Shown here in pieces: positions 12,381 to 24,353 of a stretch of 64,000 bases of DNA. Each line of letters begins with the position of its first letter. Positions within the stretch are counted from its first letter, which is position 1. The stretch comes from Stomorhina lunata (taxonomy: Eukaryota > Arthropoda > Insecta > Diptera > Rhiniidae): contig OW121741.1 in NCBI GenBank assembly GCA_933228675.1, forward strand, positions 81,355,281 to 81,419,280, read 5' to 3'. The translations under genes were made by a program, and so were the position numbers. Below the pieces are notes generated by a model. It was not told the origin of the DNA, searched no databases, and was given only the letters and a program-made list of their open reading frames with translations.

Positions 12381-13239
12381 TATTAGTGTTAGTATTATCT
12401 AGGACTACCTTTTGATCTAGTCCTAAGTATTAACTACACGTACTACGTACATACATACCTGTGTGAAGTATGTATGTGTATATTTAGAAAGTTATATACT
12501 CTAATGTGTTTGTAAAAACCTGTTATATTCATATAAATGGCTTCATAAAAAAACACTTTTAAAAGGGTTAAAAATAACTTAAGTCAACAAAAAAAGGCCT
12601 GCAATTAAGTCCCTTATTTAGGCTATAACCTTTATTAATGTGAACGCTTCATCAACTTAGTTTGCACTTAAAGTATGAAATTTGCTATAATCGACTTAAC
12701 GTAGGTAAAAGAGGACTTCTTATAAAAGGCCCATTTCGGATTTCATTTAGAGTTAAAAATGCAGTGAAGCATAAATAAAAGAAAGGAAACAGTTAAATGA
12801 CTAAAATACTTTTGAAAATCACCTCTAGCAATTGTTTTACTATTTTTTATTGCCTCTTTCATCAAAATGTCAGTGCAAATGACAGGTGTTTATCTACAAA
12901 CAAACTTATGGAATAAAAATAAAAATAAACAAAACTCTTTTGAACTTTGGCCATTTTAAGTTTTTGTTGTTCTTTTTTAGAAAATAAACAATAGAATGTT
13001 TCACTTTTTTTATATGCATACACATGTATATATGTAAGTATGTATAAAAAAAAAGAAGAGGTATACCTACATATGTAGATAAATGTGTGAGTAGACTAAA
13101 AGAATTCCTTGTTTATATATAAGAAAACACTTCTTAAATATAAAGTTTATCCTTAAAAAATATGGATTATAATAACAGTTTATCACACACATTCAAGTGC
13201 TGAGCTCATATTAAAATTATAGTGCTCCGACAAGTCACT
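12381..13239. other. Unique AT-rich DNA, nothing recognised
   Basis: No gene was identified. A small hairpin (TAGGACT and AGTCCTA, about 12400-12424) lies immediately after the hexamer array. TATG/TACA-rich simple sequence occurs near 12440-12480 and 13010-13080. Confidence 0.5.
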
Positions 13240-13241
13240 TA

Positions 13242-13261
13242 AAGAGTGCTCTAAATAAAAT
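13242..13261 (+). repeat. Left terminal inverted repeat of the DD37E element
   Basis: AAGAGTGCTCTAAATAAAAT, preceded by TA at 13240-13241. Confidence 0.85.
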
Positions 13262-13372
13262 TTGTAGTTGCATTTTCTTAAATAAAAATCAAATCTTTTA
13301 ATATAAAAACTCTACAAAATACGCAAATATAATGACATATTATACAAAATCATTTAGCATTAAAATGTTTAC

Positions 13373-14384
13373 TTAGTACTCGGGTTTTGCAAAATTATCG
13401 ACTTTTTTCGGAAACCCTCCCATTAAAGATTTTACAGTTGCTTCTGATACCTTTTTGGAGCATGTGTTCCACCTGCGCTTAAAATCGGACATGTTCTTGG
13501 AAATCTTTCCTGTGTTCTTCAATTCCTTTTTTACCAGAGCCCAATACCTTTCCACAGGCCGAATTTCTGGACAATTAGGTGGATTTGCCTCTCGTGGTAC
13601 AAAAATGACATTATTCTTTTAGTACCACTCAAGTGCCTTTTTTCCATAATGGCATGATGCCAAATCGGGCCAAAAAAAATGTAGTCACTCTGTGATCTCT
13701 TAAAAAGGGTAACATCCGTTTTTGTAGGCACTCGTTTATATAAATTTCTGTGTTTATTGTGCCAGATGCCACAAATACTTTACTTCTTTTGCCACAACTG
13801 CAAATAGCTTGCCACACGAGAAACTTCTTAGGGAATTTTGTTTGTTTTTTTGTGCGAAACTCTTGCCGAACATTGCCCCGTTTATCAGCAACATAAAAAT
13901 CTTGACCAGGAAGTTGAGATAAGTCTGCCAGTACGTTTGTTTCATCATCTATCACACAACAGGTGTATTTTTTTATAAAATCAGACTTCAATTTTTTCGC
14001 TCGTTTTTTTGCTTCTAAGTTCATTATAGCATTGCGATCTGGAACCTTTTGGACTTTGTATGTCTTCAGTCCAGCATAAGCTTTGACTCTATGTGCAAAA
14101 TTCGTAGAACATTTCACCGTACGAGCTGCTTTTCTTAAAGAAGTGTTAGGCGCTCTTCGAAAGAGTCGCTCGACTTCTTTTGCCTTACCAATATCTGTAG
14201 GACCTTTTTTCCTCCCTAATCCAGGTTTTCTTTCAATGCTCAGGTTTTCCTTATACCGTCTGATGGCATTAGAAACCGTTCGAGGGTCAACTTTCAAATT
14301 TTTAGCTGTTTTTTTAAAAGTCCATGACGGATTTTTTTGAAAAGTTTTAATTATATTTTCACGAACTTTTTTTTCGCAGTCCAT
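13373..14384 (-). pseudogene. DD37E Tc1/mariner-type transposase, frameshift plus nonsense
   Basis: This cut-and-paste transposase would be about 337 codons, a normal length. It starts at the ATG at 14384, followed by an N-terminal pair of helix-turn-helix regions (about residues 5-105). Between them is a GRKKG hook (57-61), and a basic KKRAKKLK stretch lies at 126-133. The first catalytic Asp is in DDETN (146-150). The frame then breaks in a T8 run on the coding strand (plus 13672-13679). One T fewer restores FWPDLASCHYGKKALEWY, with the second Asp at plus 13664-13666. A TAA at plus 13619-13621 stands where relatives have a sense codon. The frame continues through RPVERYWALVKK to the TAA at 13373. 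Exactly 37 codons separate the second Asp from the Glu of PVE, which defines DD37E, a group known from mosquitoes and other insects. Confidence 0.9.
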
Positions 14385-14519
14385 TTTGATTGAAATAACT
14401 ATTGAAAATTAATAATTTCTAAAATAATAGTATCTGACATATCTATAGAAACTAACTTGATCAAAAAATAAATTATTTCTTGCACTATGGATAAATTTTG
14501 TCTAAAATAGTAAATGCAT

Positions 14520-14539
14520 ATTTTTTTTAGAACACTCTT
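14520..14539 (-). repeat. Right terminal inverted repeat of the DD37E element
   Basis: The reverse complement is AAGAGTGTTCTAAAAAAAAT, with two mismatches to the left end. TA follows at 14540-14541. The transposase start codon lies about 135 bp inside this end. Confidence 0.85.
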
Positions 14540-14680
14540 TATATTTTATTATTTATTGTAGGTTTGCCTTTCCGTTTTCTGATTTAGTGATGTTCGACTG
14601 TTTTGGTCTAAAAATATACTTATTTGGAAGTTTATTACAAACGTACCTTCGAATTTTGGGGTTGTATAACAGTGTTATTT

Positions 14681-16330
14681 GTATACCCTTCACCAGTAAG
14701 TGAAAGAGTTTTATAAGTTTGTCAATCAGTTTGTAATTTTTTTTATTATCTATCCCAGACTATATAAAAATTATACCGATCGACTCAAGATATCGATTTA
14801 ATCGATAACTTTCCGTCCGCCCTTTTTTTAAACCAAGTTTCTGGAGCTCCTAGAGGATGGACCAATATGAATTTTAAATTAAATTTAAGTAAAAAGATCA
14901 ATTTTCGATACATTCAATTCTGTGTTTTGGTGATATCTCACGTATTTATAGACCGATTTTGATTAAATTTAATAGTGTGCTGTTAAAATCTGTAATATAA
15001 TTAACATGATTTTAGCAGCCAGACCGACTGCACATTATACCAGCCCACGCTCATCGGTGACTCTATTGATTCAATGGAGCACCGTCGCAATGTGGGTTGC
15101 GTCACATTGTTCTATCGTTACTACTTTGGAATGTGCTCTAACTAAATCAGATAACTCGTTCCCGATACTCGAACGTTCTTACGCAATACATGTCGTTCCG
15201 TTAGAGCTCATCCCTTCGTAGTATATTGGCCGGTAGACAGAACAACACACTACAGAGAAAATTCGTTCTTTAGCCGCACAGTTCGTATGTGGAATTTGCT
15301 TCCCGCAGAAGTTTTCCCAGTCAGTTGCAATATAGGAAAGTTCAAATCAAATATCCACAAACACTACTCTACCTATCCCCCCTCTCATAACCTATTTTCC
15401 TAGTTCCAACACAATGCATTGCATAACTGGGGGTCATCCCCTGAGTGCTGGTCCCAATATAAAAAAAGTCTGTTTTGAAGGATATAGAACAAAACAGACA
15501 CTATTTATCTCAGAAACTAGACTAGAGATAGCCGAAAGAGGATTGCAGATTTGAAAAATTTAGAGTCGAAAACCTAAAGTGGCAACATTAACTCAAAATG
15601 TGTAAAATGGCGGATAGAGAACATAAACTCCCGCACGACGATAGGTGGAAAGGGTTTTATAAGTTTGTGCTGGTGTATGTAACGCAAAGAAATTATCTTA
15701 GATCCACTTTTAGTATACCAATATTCTTAGAATCACTTTCTGAGTCGACTTACAAGTCTAAATTCTTAAGATAATTTGTTGAAATTTTTTTGACAGTGGA
15801 GCTATTGCCCAATCGGTCCATTATTTATGATACCTTCTATAGGTCGCACTTGATATTTTGGCTACAATTATCAACATTTTTTCATGAAATTTAAAACAAA
15901 ACTGTTTATTTAAACCAAAATCACTGCATCAAATTTTGTTGATATCGGTGAACATTTGACCATAGCTCCCATACAAACTCTTTAAAAACGCACTAAATGA
16001 GACAAAAATCACAAAAACGCTATTAAATCTGAAGGTAATAAAAATTTTGAGGTTATTTTTTGCACAGATAATTTTGTACAAACTGTAATCCATTTGCCAA
16101 ATTTCGAGATAACCGGTCCATATTTGACCCTAGCTCTCATATAAGTCCAAATGACGGAAACAACTTAAATATATAAGTTTTGAGTTAATGTTTGTATGAT
16201 GGCAAAATTTAGCAAATATTTATCTTTATACAGGAAAAAGAACACCTTTGACTTTTGTGGTGAAGGGTATCGTATGGCCGGACTTAGCCGACTATAGCGC
16301 TTTCCTACTTATTTTTATTTTGAATTTAGG
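14681..16330 (+). mobile_element. Helentron/DINE-1-like non-autonomous element, with nested LINE
   Basis: TACCCTTCAC at 14684-14693 and its exact reverse complement GTGAAGGGTA at 16260-16269 form a subterminal inverted repeat. The 3' side continues as GGCCGGACTTAGCCGAC and then TAGCGCTTTCCTACTT, close to the hairpin and terminal sequence of fly Helentrons. The 5' part holds ACCGATCGACTCAAGATATC, a short GTCCGTCCGCCC core, and a TTTCTGGAGCTCCTAGAGGA segment also seen at 17846 and 18772. A LINE fragment interrupts it at about 15026-15467. The ends are approximate. Confidence 0.6.
15026..15403 (+). pseudogene. C-terminal relic of a non-LTR retrotransposon reverse transcriptase (ORF2)
   Basis: In one frame the sequence reads HRRNVGCVTLFYRYYFGMCS, then AHPFVVYWPVDRTTHYREN, then FFSRTVRMWNLLPAEVFP, and ends at TAG 15401-15403. 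This order (HRR, LFYRYY-G-CS, H-F-V, RT-RMWN-LP) is the familiar C-terminal end of arthropod LINE ORF2 proteins, after the catalytic RT domain. Two TAA codons (15143-15145 and 15152-15154) interrupt it. About 60 bp of 3' UTR and an A7 run (15461-15467) follow. The piece is 5'-truncated as usual for LINEs and lies inside the Helentron-like element: the flanking GATTTTAGCAGCCAGAC matches uninterrupted sequence near 19000-19016. It is clearly not the same family as the RT copies at 44.7 and 54.4 kb. Confidence 0.7.
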
Positions 16331-17300
16331 TACTCATACACACCATTTTTGTATACCCATTATCAAAAAGAATGGGGTGTATAGTGAGATTATCGTTCCT
16401 TTTGTAATATCCTTAATATTGGCTCAAAAACCAAAAGGGATATATATTCTGAATCCTTATGAAATTCTAAGGCGATTGAGCGATGTCCGTCCGCCTGTCC
16501 GTATATCTGTTTGTCTGTCTGTTGTCGTCATGATAAAACCTTAACGAAAAGATATAGGTCACTAAAATTTAGCATAAATATTCTCCTTTTCTTGGAAAAT
16601 TTTGGTATTGAAGTCGAGCAAAATCGGTTCACATTTGACCATAGCTCCCGTATAACCTCGTCTAGGCTAATCGCTTATTTGCTAATAAATGACAAATTAT
16701 AACAGCCATGATGACGAAATTTGGTATCTAGAAGTTTTACATAAGCACTAGGCAGCATAATCGGTTCACATTTAACCATAGTTCCCATACAAAAAACTTA
16801 CGGAAATAGCCCAAATTCCACCTGAAATACACTTAAATGCCAATAAATACTAAACTGTAATAGCTTTGGCCTTATCTGAATACCAGCCTGTATGCAAAAT
16901 TTTGTCACAATCGGTCACCATTTGACCATAGCTCCCATATAAAAAACTTACGGAAACACAAATATACAAAAAGAAAAGACGGTTTATGTCCGTCTGTCTG
17001 TTAGATAAAAGCGCGATAGCTCCTTAACTACCAGAGCTAGAGAGTCAAAATTGTGCAAAAGTATTTTTAATATATAACATAAGTTGAGTACTGAAAATGG
17101 GCGAAATCGGTTTACATTTAGTTAGAGCTACCATATAACCCTGCCTCGGGAATCACATTAATGCTGATAAATTGAATACAATTGTAACAGCTATGACGAC
17201 TAAATTTAGAATAGAGAAGTTTTATGCAACTATTGGTCAGTATGTCAAATTTTATAGGAATCGGTCTATATTTGACTATAGCTTTCATATAAAAAACACT
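15940..17300 (+). repeat. Degenerate tandem repeat, about 140-195 bp period
   Basis: A segment like TCGGTTCACATTTGACC followed by ATAGCTCCCATATAA recurs at about 15953, 16108, 16620, 16762, 16912, 17106 and 17265, and again near 19222 and 19400. Spacing within runs is about 142-194 bp. Copies are diverged, so this is old internal structure of the Helentron-like sequence. Confidence 0.6.
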
Positions 17301-17477
17301 CCCGGAAACCAAAAAAAAATTAGCAAAGGCCAGTTAAAAGCTATTAAATTAGAAACTATGACAGCTATGACCACTAAATTTTGCAAAAATAAGCTTTATA
17401 TACATAAATACCAGCCAATGTATATAAAAAATTATACCGATCGACTCAGAATCGGGAGGAGAATCGATTAAGCGATG

Positions 17478-17838
<361 letters not shown>

Positions 17839-18558
17839 TGAAATCAAGTTTCTGAAGCCCCTGGAGGATGGACTTACATAAATTATATATCGCAATGAAC
17901 GGTATTAAATTTCATTAAAATCGGTTTATAAAATACCAAAAATTAGACGAAAATTTTAAAATTTTTGATTGAAACACACTTTTAAATATCAAGAGAAAAA
18001 AGATACTCCTGGTGTACATGTGACAATATGTTATATATCAGATTGTAGGAAATAGTTTCCCAAAGCACTCTGTAAAATTGTATCAAAATCTGTCCATAAA
18101 CAACTGAGATATCGCCAAAACACTGAATTTGATGTATCGCAAATTGCCCAAAGTTCGCATTAGAGAATGTTTGAAAAAATGAAATGCAGAAATAGGAAAA
18201 ACCATCCTCCTTTAGCACGGACCTACATAAATTTTATATCAGATTTTAGGAAATTCCCCCGCCAAGCACGTTATTAAATTTTATCAAAAGCGGTCCATAA
18301 ACAATTGAGATATCGCCATAACACTACATTTGATGCACAGAAAATTGCCCAAAGTACATGTCTAAGAAATTTTGTTTACATTTTGTAAGTATTGTTTCAG
18401 CGATATCTCAGGTGTTTATGGACCGATTGTGATGAAATTTGACATCGTTCTTTGTGTGAGAATTTTCTAAAATCTATACTCCACAAATCTGATTACGAAT
18501 ACCATTCAAATTGTACCGATCAACTCAGAATCGGCAGGAGAATTGATTTCGCGACCTC

Positions 18559-18765
<207 letters not shown>

Positions 18766-20325
18766 CTGTTGTATTCAAGTTTTTGGAGCTCCTGTATTGT
18801 CGATATCTCAGGTGTCTATTTTGATGAAATTTAATAGCGTCCTTCGCAGGGGATTACCTAAATCCTGATGCATTCGGTAATTTGTGGTAGATATAATTTA
18901 GGTTAAGCGATATTTCAGGTGTTTTGATCGACAATGATAAAATTCAGGGTGGGACAATATCCTAAAATTTTGTGTAAAATCCAGGAGCTCCACAAATCTG
19001 ATTTTAGCAGACAGACACTCTGCATTAATCTTAATTTTGTGTCTGACTTTTGAACATTATGATAACATTTGAGAATGTATTATATATCAAATTATAGGTA
19101 ATCTTCCTAGGAAGTACAAAAATGCAGCTAACTACATGATATCCGTTCAAAGCCTACATATGTATGTAAGTATCTCACATATCAACGAAAATTAAAATTT
19201 TTTAATTGCAATTGGGAGAAATCCGTTCACGTTTGACAATTGATCCCGTATAACTTCGCCTAAGATACGATGATGACATTTAGTATAAAGACGTTGTACA
19301 ATATTGATATTCAGGGCGATAGCGCCTAAAATAAACTTTCTAGAGGGACAACATTTGACAAAAGTATTTCTGATCTCTTGAAAAGTTCGATATTGAAAAT
19401 GGCCGAGCTCTATTCACATTTAGTGAAATCTCCCATATAACCCCGACCGGGAATCGATTTAATGCTGATAAATTAAATCACATTAAAATTGCACAAGGAA
19501 CTAGAGCAAAACTTTCCAAACATCCATCGGACAGATCGAAAGAACAATACATCCCAAATATTATTGATGAAGTGTTCATTGTAATTAATTAACTAACTTC
19601 AGATTAATAAGTAAATATTTAATAACTTTTCCGACAAAGCTGATATCCATCCATTCAAAAGCTATATATTTCATGTATGTATCTAAAACTAAGAGTGAAT
19701 ACCCTATAATTTTAAGGCTTATCATTGTTAAAGCTTTGACCTAAATCAGTCCGCTAACTTCAGAGTTTTACATTACTAATCAAGAACTTTTACTAGTTGG
19801 ATAATATGTACGAATTAAAGTGCACAACCCTCACTGGGCACTGTGTTTTTGGGTTGCATGCCAGAATACTTAATCTTCATCAAATCGATGTGCTATTGCA
19901 AATGTAAGGGCATCTACATTTTGAAGCATCTTTTCTGCATGGTTTATCTGGTCTATCGAACTTTATTAAATGTTCGTAAAATATGTGTCTACTTTATTTC
20001 GAAGCTACTGGCTGGCTTAAATATGCATTCTCTACTTGTAGTCTAGTAATCATTATCTTTCAAAAAGGGACCACCTTAGGAACCCAAGTGAAGCTTCCCT
20101 AGACATCAGCCACCGGCCCAACCTAACCTTTGGGTGCATAACTATTCTAGATGATGACGCCACCGAAAAGCTTTTCTTTTTCCGACTCTTAATTTTAAAG
20201 ACTCTTTGCATATAATACTAGTATAACCAAATTTTGCTAGGAATTACATTAAGTACTTTTGCAACACCATTGGTGAAGGGTATCCAAGATTCGGCAAAGC
20301 CGAATATACCACTCTTACTTGTTAT

Positions 20326-20414
20326 ATCTACAATCAAAAAGATTTAGAAGTACATTCAGTATATTAAGATTGCACCAAGGAAATCAAAAAGCTATCAGTC
20401 AATGTCCAGACTTT
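20326..20414. other. Short spacer, nothing recognised
   Basis: AT-rich, between the Helentron-like 3' end and the dispersed repeat. Confidence 0.4.
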
Positions 20415-20803
20415 ACAACTAAAATTTTGGTATATATAAATTTGTAATTTTTCATAAAATTCGATTTTCTGGATTCGTTTATGAATTCGCGCTCCTTTTT
20501 ATTTTTGAAATCCAAAGAGAATATATGGGACTATATAAGTGCATTTCAGAAAGTTTCAAAATCGGCTTTAATTTATTGTTATATGTTCGAAAACACAAAC
20601 ATTTTCTTAAAAATTACAAAAATTTCGTTTAATGCTGTATGTTTACGAAGCTGCACGGTCCAAAAGCTTTTTTAACTCTGAAGTCCTCTACTTTGACGCC
20701 CAATGATTAACCCTGTAGAAACACAGGGTAACCACAGGGTCAGTATTACAGTTTAGAAGATATAGATTTATTACCATATTTTATTGTTTTCAAACCAATG
20801 TGT
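20415..20803 (-). repeat. Dispersed repeat, copy 1 (minus)
   Basis: The reverse complement of this stretch aligns with 36388-37140. Shared blocks include CATTGGGCGTCAAAGTAGA, TTTTGGACCGTG-AGCTT, GTGTTTTCGAAC-TATAAC, TTCATAAACGAATCCAGAAA and GGTA-AAATCT-TATCTTCTAA. No coding content was recognised. Confidence 0.8.
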
Positions 20804-21417
20804 TCTGTAGGGTATCATCATCTTAATTTTCATAATTTCCCAACAATTTAATCTAATGCGAATATAATTTTTGCTTAAATATTCCTTTCATTCGTTTATT
20901 ACAAATGACTGCATATAAATTATCAAAATTTGCATAATTTAACAATTTTTCCATTGCGTTTCAATTTATTTTTAGTGTTTTTTTGTACATGACTCCTTTT
21001 ACTTGTCGTTAATTAAATGTTTCACTTTGTTAAGAATTTTCAAGGAATGTGTTGAATCTTATGAATAAATAACTAACAATTATTTTCTACTTTTTCTCTA
21101 TTTTGTATTTAATTTTATTTGTTTTACCCATGAAATTTAATCAAAATTGTATTTTGTCACATTGCATGTCCAATGACTGACTGACAGACGAACATATGTT
21201 CTGTTAATAGTTTTGTGTAATAAAACATTTATTATTCGTATTTGAATAGAAATTATTTAAAGAATAATTTAACAACTCAACACGCGTTAAGAAATGCAGA
21301 CTTACTTTTTAGGTGAGAACTTACAGGGGATGGTCAAATAGACAGGGACCTTTACATTAATAGAATTCACTTCTTTTATATAAAAAACTCTTTCTAGTTT
21401 ATCTTTACAAATATTTA
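20804..21417. other. Unique AT-rich DNA, nothing recognised
   Basis: No gene or repeat is supportable. Confidence 0.5.
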
Positions 21418-23125
21418 AACAACTTTTCTATGGAAAACTTTTCCCACACAACAACTTTTCTATAGAAAACGCTTCCCACCGTCAACTTTTCTATAGAAAA
21501 CTCTCCCCACCCTCAACTTTTCTATAGAAAACTCTCCCCACCCTCAACTTTTCTATAGAAAACTCTCCCCACCCTCAACTTTTCTATAGAAAACTCTTCC
21601 CACCGTCAACTTTTCTATAGAAAACTCTTCCCACCGTCAACTTTTCTATAGAAAACTCTTCCCACCGTCAACTTTTCTATAGAAAACTCTTCCCACCGTC
21701 AACTTTTCTATAGAAAACTCTTCCCACCGTCAACTTTTCTATAGAAAACTCTTCCCACCGTCAACTTTTCTATAGAAAACTCTTCCCACCGTCAACTTTT
21801 CTATAGAAAACTCTTCCCACCGTCAACTTTTCTATAGAAAACTCTTCCCACCGTCAACTTTTCTATAGACAACTCTTCCCACCGTCAACCTTTCTATAGA
21901 AAACTCTTCCCACCGTCAACTTTTCTATAGAAAACTCTTCCCACCGTCAACTTTTCTATAGAAAACTCTTCCCACCGTCAACTTTTCTATAGAAAACTCT
22001 TCCCACCGTCAACTTTTCTATAGAAAACTCTTCCCACCGTCAACTTTTCTATAGAAAACTCTTCCCACCGTCAACTTTTCTATAGAAAACTCTTCCCACC
22101 GTCAACTTTTCTATAGAAAACTCTTCCCACCGTCAACTTTTCTATAGAAAACTCTTCCCACCGTCAACTTTTCTATAGAAAACTCTTCCCACCGTCAACT
22201 TTTCTATAGAAAACTCTTCCCACCGTCAAATTTTCTATAGAAAACTCTTCCCACCGTCAAATTTTCTATAGAAAACTCTTCCCACCGTCAACTTTTCAAT
22301 AGAAAACTCTTCCCACCGTCAACTTTTCTATAGAAAACTCTTCCCACCGTCAACTTTTCTATAGAAAACTCTTCCCACCGTCAACTTTTCTATAGAAAAC
22401 TCTTCCCACCGTCAACTTTTCTATAGAAAACTCTTCCCACCGTCAACTTTTCTATAGAAAACTCTTCCCACCGTCAACTTTTCTATAGAAAACTCTTCCC
22501 ACCGTCAACTTTTCTATAGAAAACTCTTCCCACCGTCAACTTTTCTATAGAAAACTCTTCCCACCGTCAACTTTTCTATAGAAAACTCTTCCCACCGTCA
22601 ACTTTTCTATAGAAAACTCTTCCCACCGTCAACTTTTCTATAGAAAACTCTTCCCACCGTCAACTTTTCTATAGAAAACTCTTCCCACCGTCAACTTTTC
22701 TATAGAAAACTCTTCCCACCGTCAACTTTTCTATAGAAAACTCTTCCCACCGTCAACTTTTCTATAGAAAACTCTTCCCACCGTCAACTTTTCTATAGAA
22801 AACTCTTCCCACCGTCAACTTTTCTATAGAAAACTCTTCCCATCGTCAACTTTTCTATAGAAAACTCTTCCCACCGTCAACTTTTCTATAGAAAACTCTT
22901 CCCACCGTCAACTTTTCTATAGAAAACTCTTCCCACCGTCAACTTTTCTATAGAAAACTCTTCCCACCGTCAACTTTTCTATAGAAAACTCTTCCCACCG
23001 TCAACTTTTCTATAGAAAACTCTTCCCACCGTCAACTTTTCTATAGAAAACTCTTCCCACCGTCAACTTTTCTATAGAAAACTCTTCCCACCGTCAACTT
23101 TCTGTAGAAAACTATTTCTAGCGAC
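21418..23125 (+). repeat. 31-bp palindrome satellite, block A (about 55 units)
   Basis: Each 31-bp unit holds the perfect 14-bp palindrome TTTTCTATAGAAAA followed by a CTCTTCCCACCGTCAA-type linker. Linkers vary only at the 5' edge (CCCACACA, CGCTTCC, CTCCCCACCCT). Units from about 21590 on are almost identical, with a few point changes (for example TATAGACAA, TTTTCAATAG, CATCGTC). There are no variable spacers, so it is not a CRISPR array. Confidence 0.97.
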
Positions 23126-24353
23126 CTATGTTGCAACGTTCTGTTTACCTAAAACTATCAGCAATCTGCTTTAATTTTGTTTTCAGTATGTCTTTAAATA
23201 TTTTAGGTGATGATCATACAATCCTTATAAATATTCAAATTTTATTACTTTTTATTTCGTTCAAATATAAAAATTTAGAAACAATTTTTTGGGTGATTAG
23301 AATGAAGAAAGTTTAATAGAATTAAAAACATGTTTATTGTTTAATATGAATAATAAACAATTGAAACAATTCAATTGAAGAAGACATTTTATTAAATTTC
23401 GTAGTCATAAATATGTATATCAAGAGCCTATATTTAATACGGTCTTTAAATCAATTTTTTCAAAATCACTTTTGATTTTTTACATCTCCTTAAAAATATT
23501 CTATTGGGTTCGTGATTGGTATTGAATATACGTTCCCGATATATGAGACAGATTAAATGCAAAATGAAATAAATAATGGATCAGCGATTTAAAAACAGGT
23601 AAATTCTATACAAAAAAATGTTTCAATATCAAAAAATTATATTTCGACCGTTTTCATAATCTGAAGACCATAACCATAAAATAATATTGGTATAGTTTCG
23701 ATCAAATGTATCCAAAAAATTTAATTTTGTGAACTAATTATTTTTCAAAGTATTGCATACTTTTAGGTAGTATTTGCTAATTTAATTTCAAGTTAAATAG
23801 AAGAGTACAAAGGAAAGTGGTTCTAAAAAATTTTAAAAGAAAAATTTCTGCTTACTCTTATGTAAATTCCGGTTAACTCCTATAAACATATAAAAATTAA
23901 TGAAAAATAAAAAAAAGAAGCATAATAAACTTATTCTCGCATTTTTAGAAAAACCACAACCACTCATTATTTAAGGTACAAAAGAAATGGAAAACAAATG
24001 TAAATTACATTTTTATTAAAGTGAAAGAAAAAAAAACATTAAATAAACAAAAATATAACCATGAATTGAAATTTCAAGGGGCAATGTAACCACTTCACCA
24101 ACATCATTACCAACCATTCAAAAGTACACTTCCGACGATTCAACTAAAGTCTTTTAGCTTCCGTCAAATGCAAATGGAAAGGATATGCTAACATGCCTTT
24201 AATAGAACTTAGAAGGATGCTTTAATTACTAGGTGTTCCAGTGAGTGTGTACACTTGGACTAGAGCAACATTTTCCTTTTGTTTTCGTTTTTAATGCTTC
24301 AAGTGTTTGCACTTTTTATAAAGAGTCTGTTTAAACACTGTGCTACAGCTGAC
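23126..24353. other. Unique AT-rich DNA, nothing recognised
   Basis: No gene was recognised. The small open frame just after the array has no family features. Confidence 0.5.

Larger units (their letters stand above)
13242..14539 (-). mobile_element. Complete DD37E Tc1/mariner-type DNA transposon (inactive)
   Basis: The element is 1,298 bp. Its left end AAGAGTGCTCTAAATAAAAT (13242-13261) and the reverse complement of its right end (14520-14539, AAGAGTGTTCTAAAAAAAAT) match at 18 of 20 bases. It is flanked by TA on both sides (13240-13241 and 14540-14541), the standard target duplication of the superfamily. It holds one transposase gene on the minus strand, broken by a frameshift and a stop, so it could move only if an enzyme were supplied in trans. 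Confidence 0.9.

Noticed and set aside
13531..13731. Third-frame minus-strand ORF within the DD37E element
   Set aside because: It overlaps the transposase frames out of phase and its sequence shows no transposase motif. The true continuation is the frame carrying FWPDLASCHY and RPVERYW.
19843..20675. Small open frames of 64-67 codons between the Helentron-like sequence and block A
   Set aside because: Lengths are expected by chance, with no motif or conserved context. The second lies inside a dispersed repeat.
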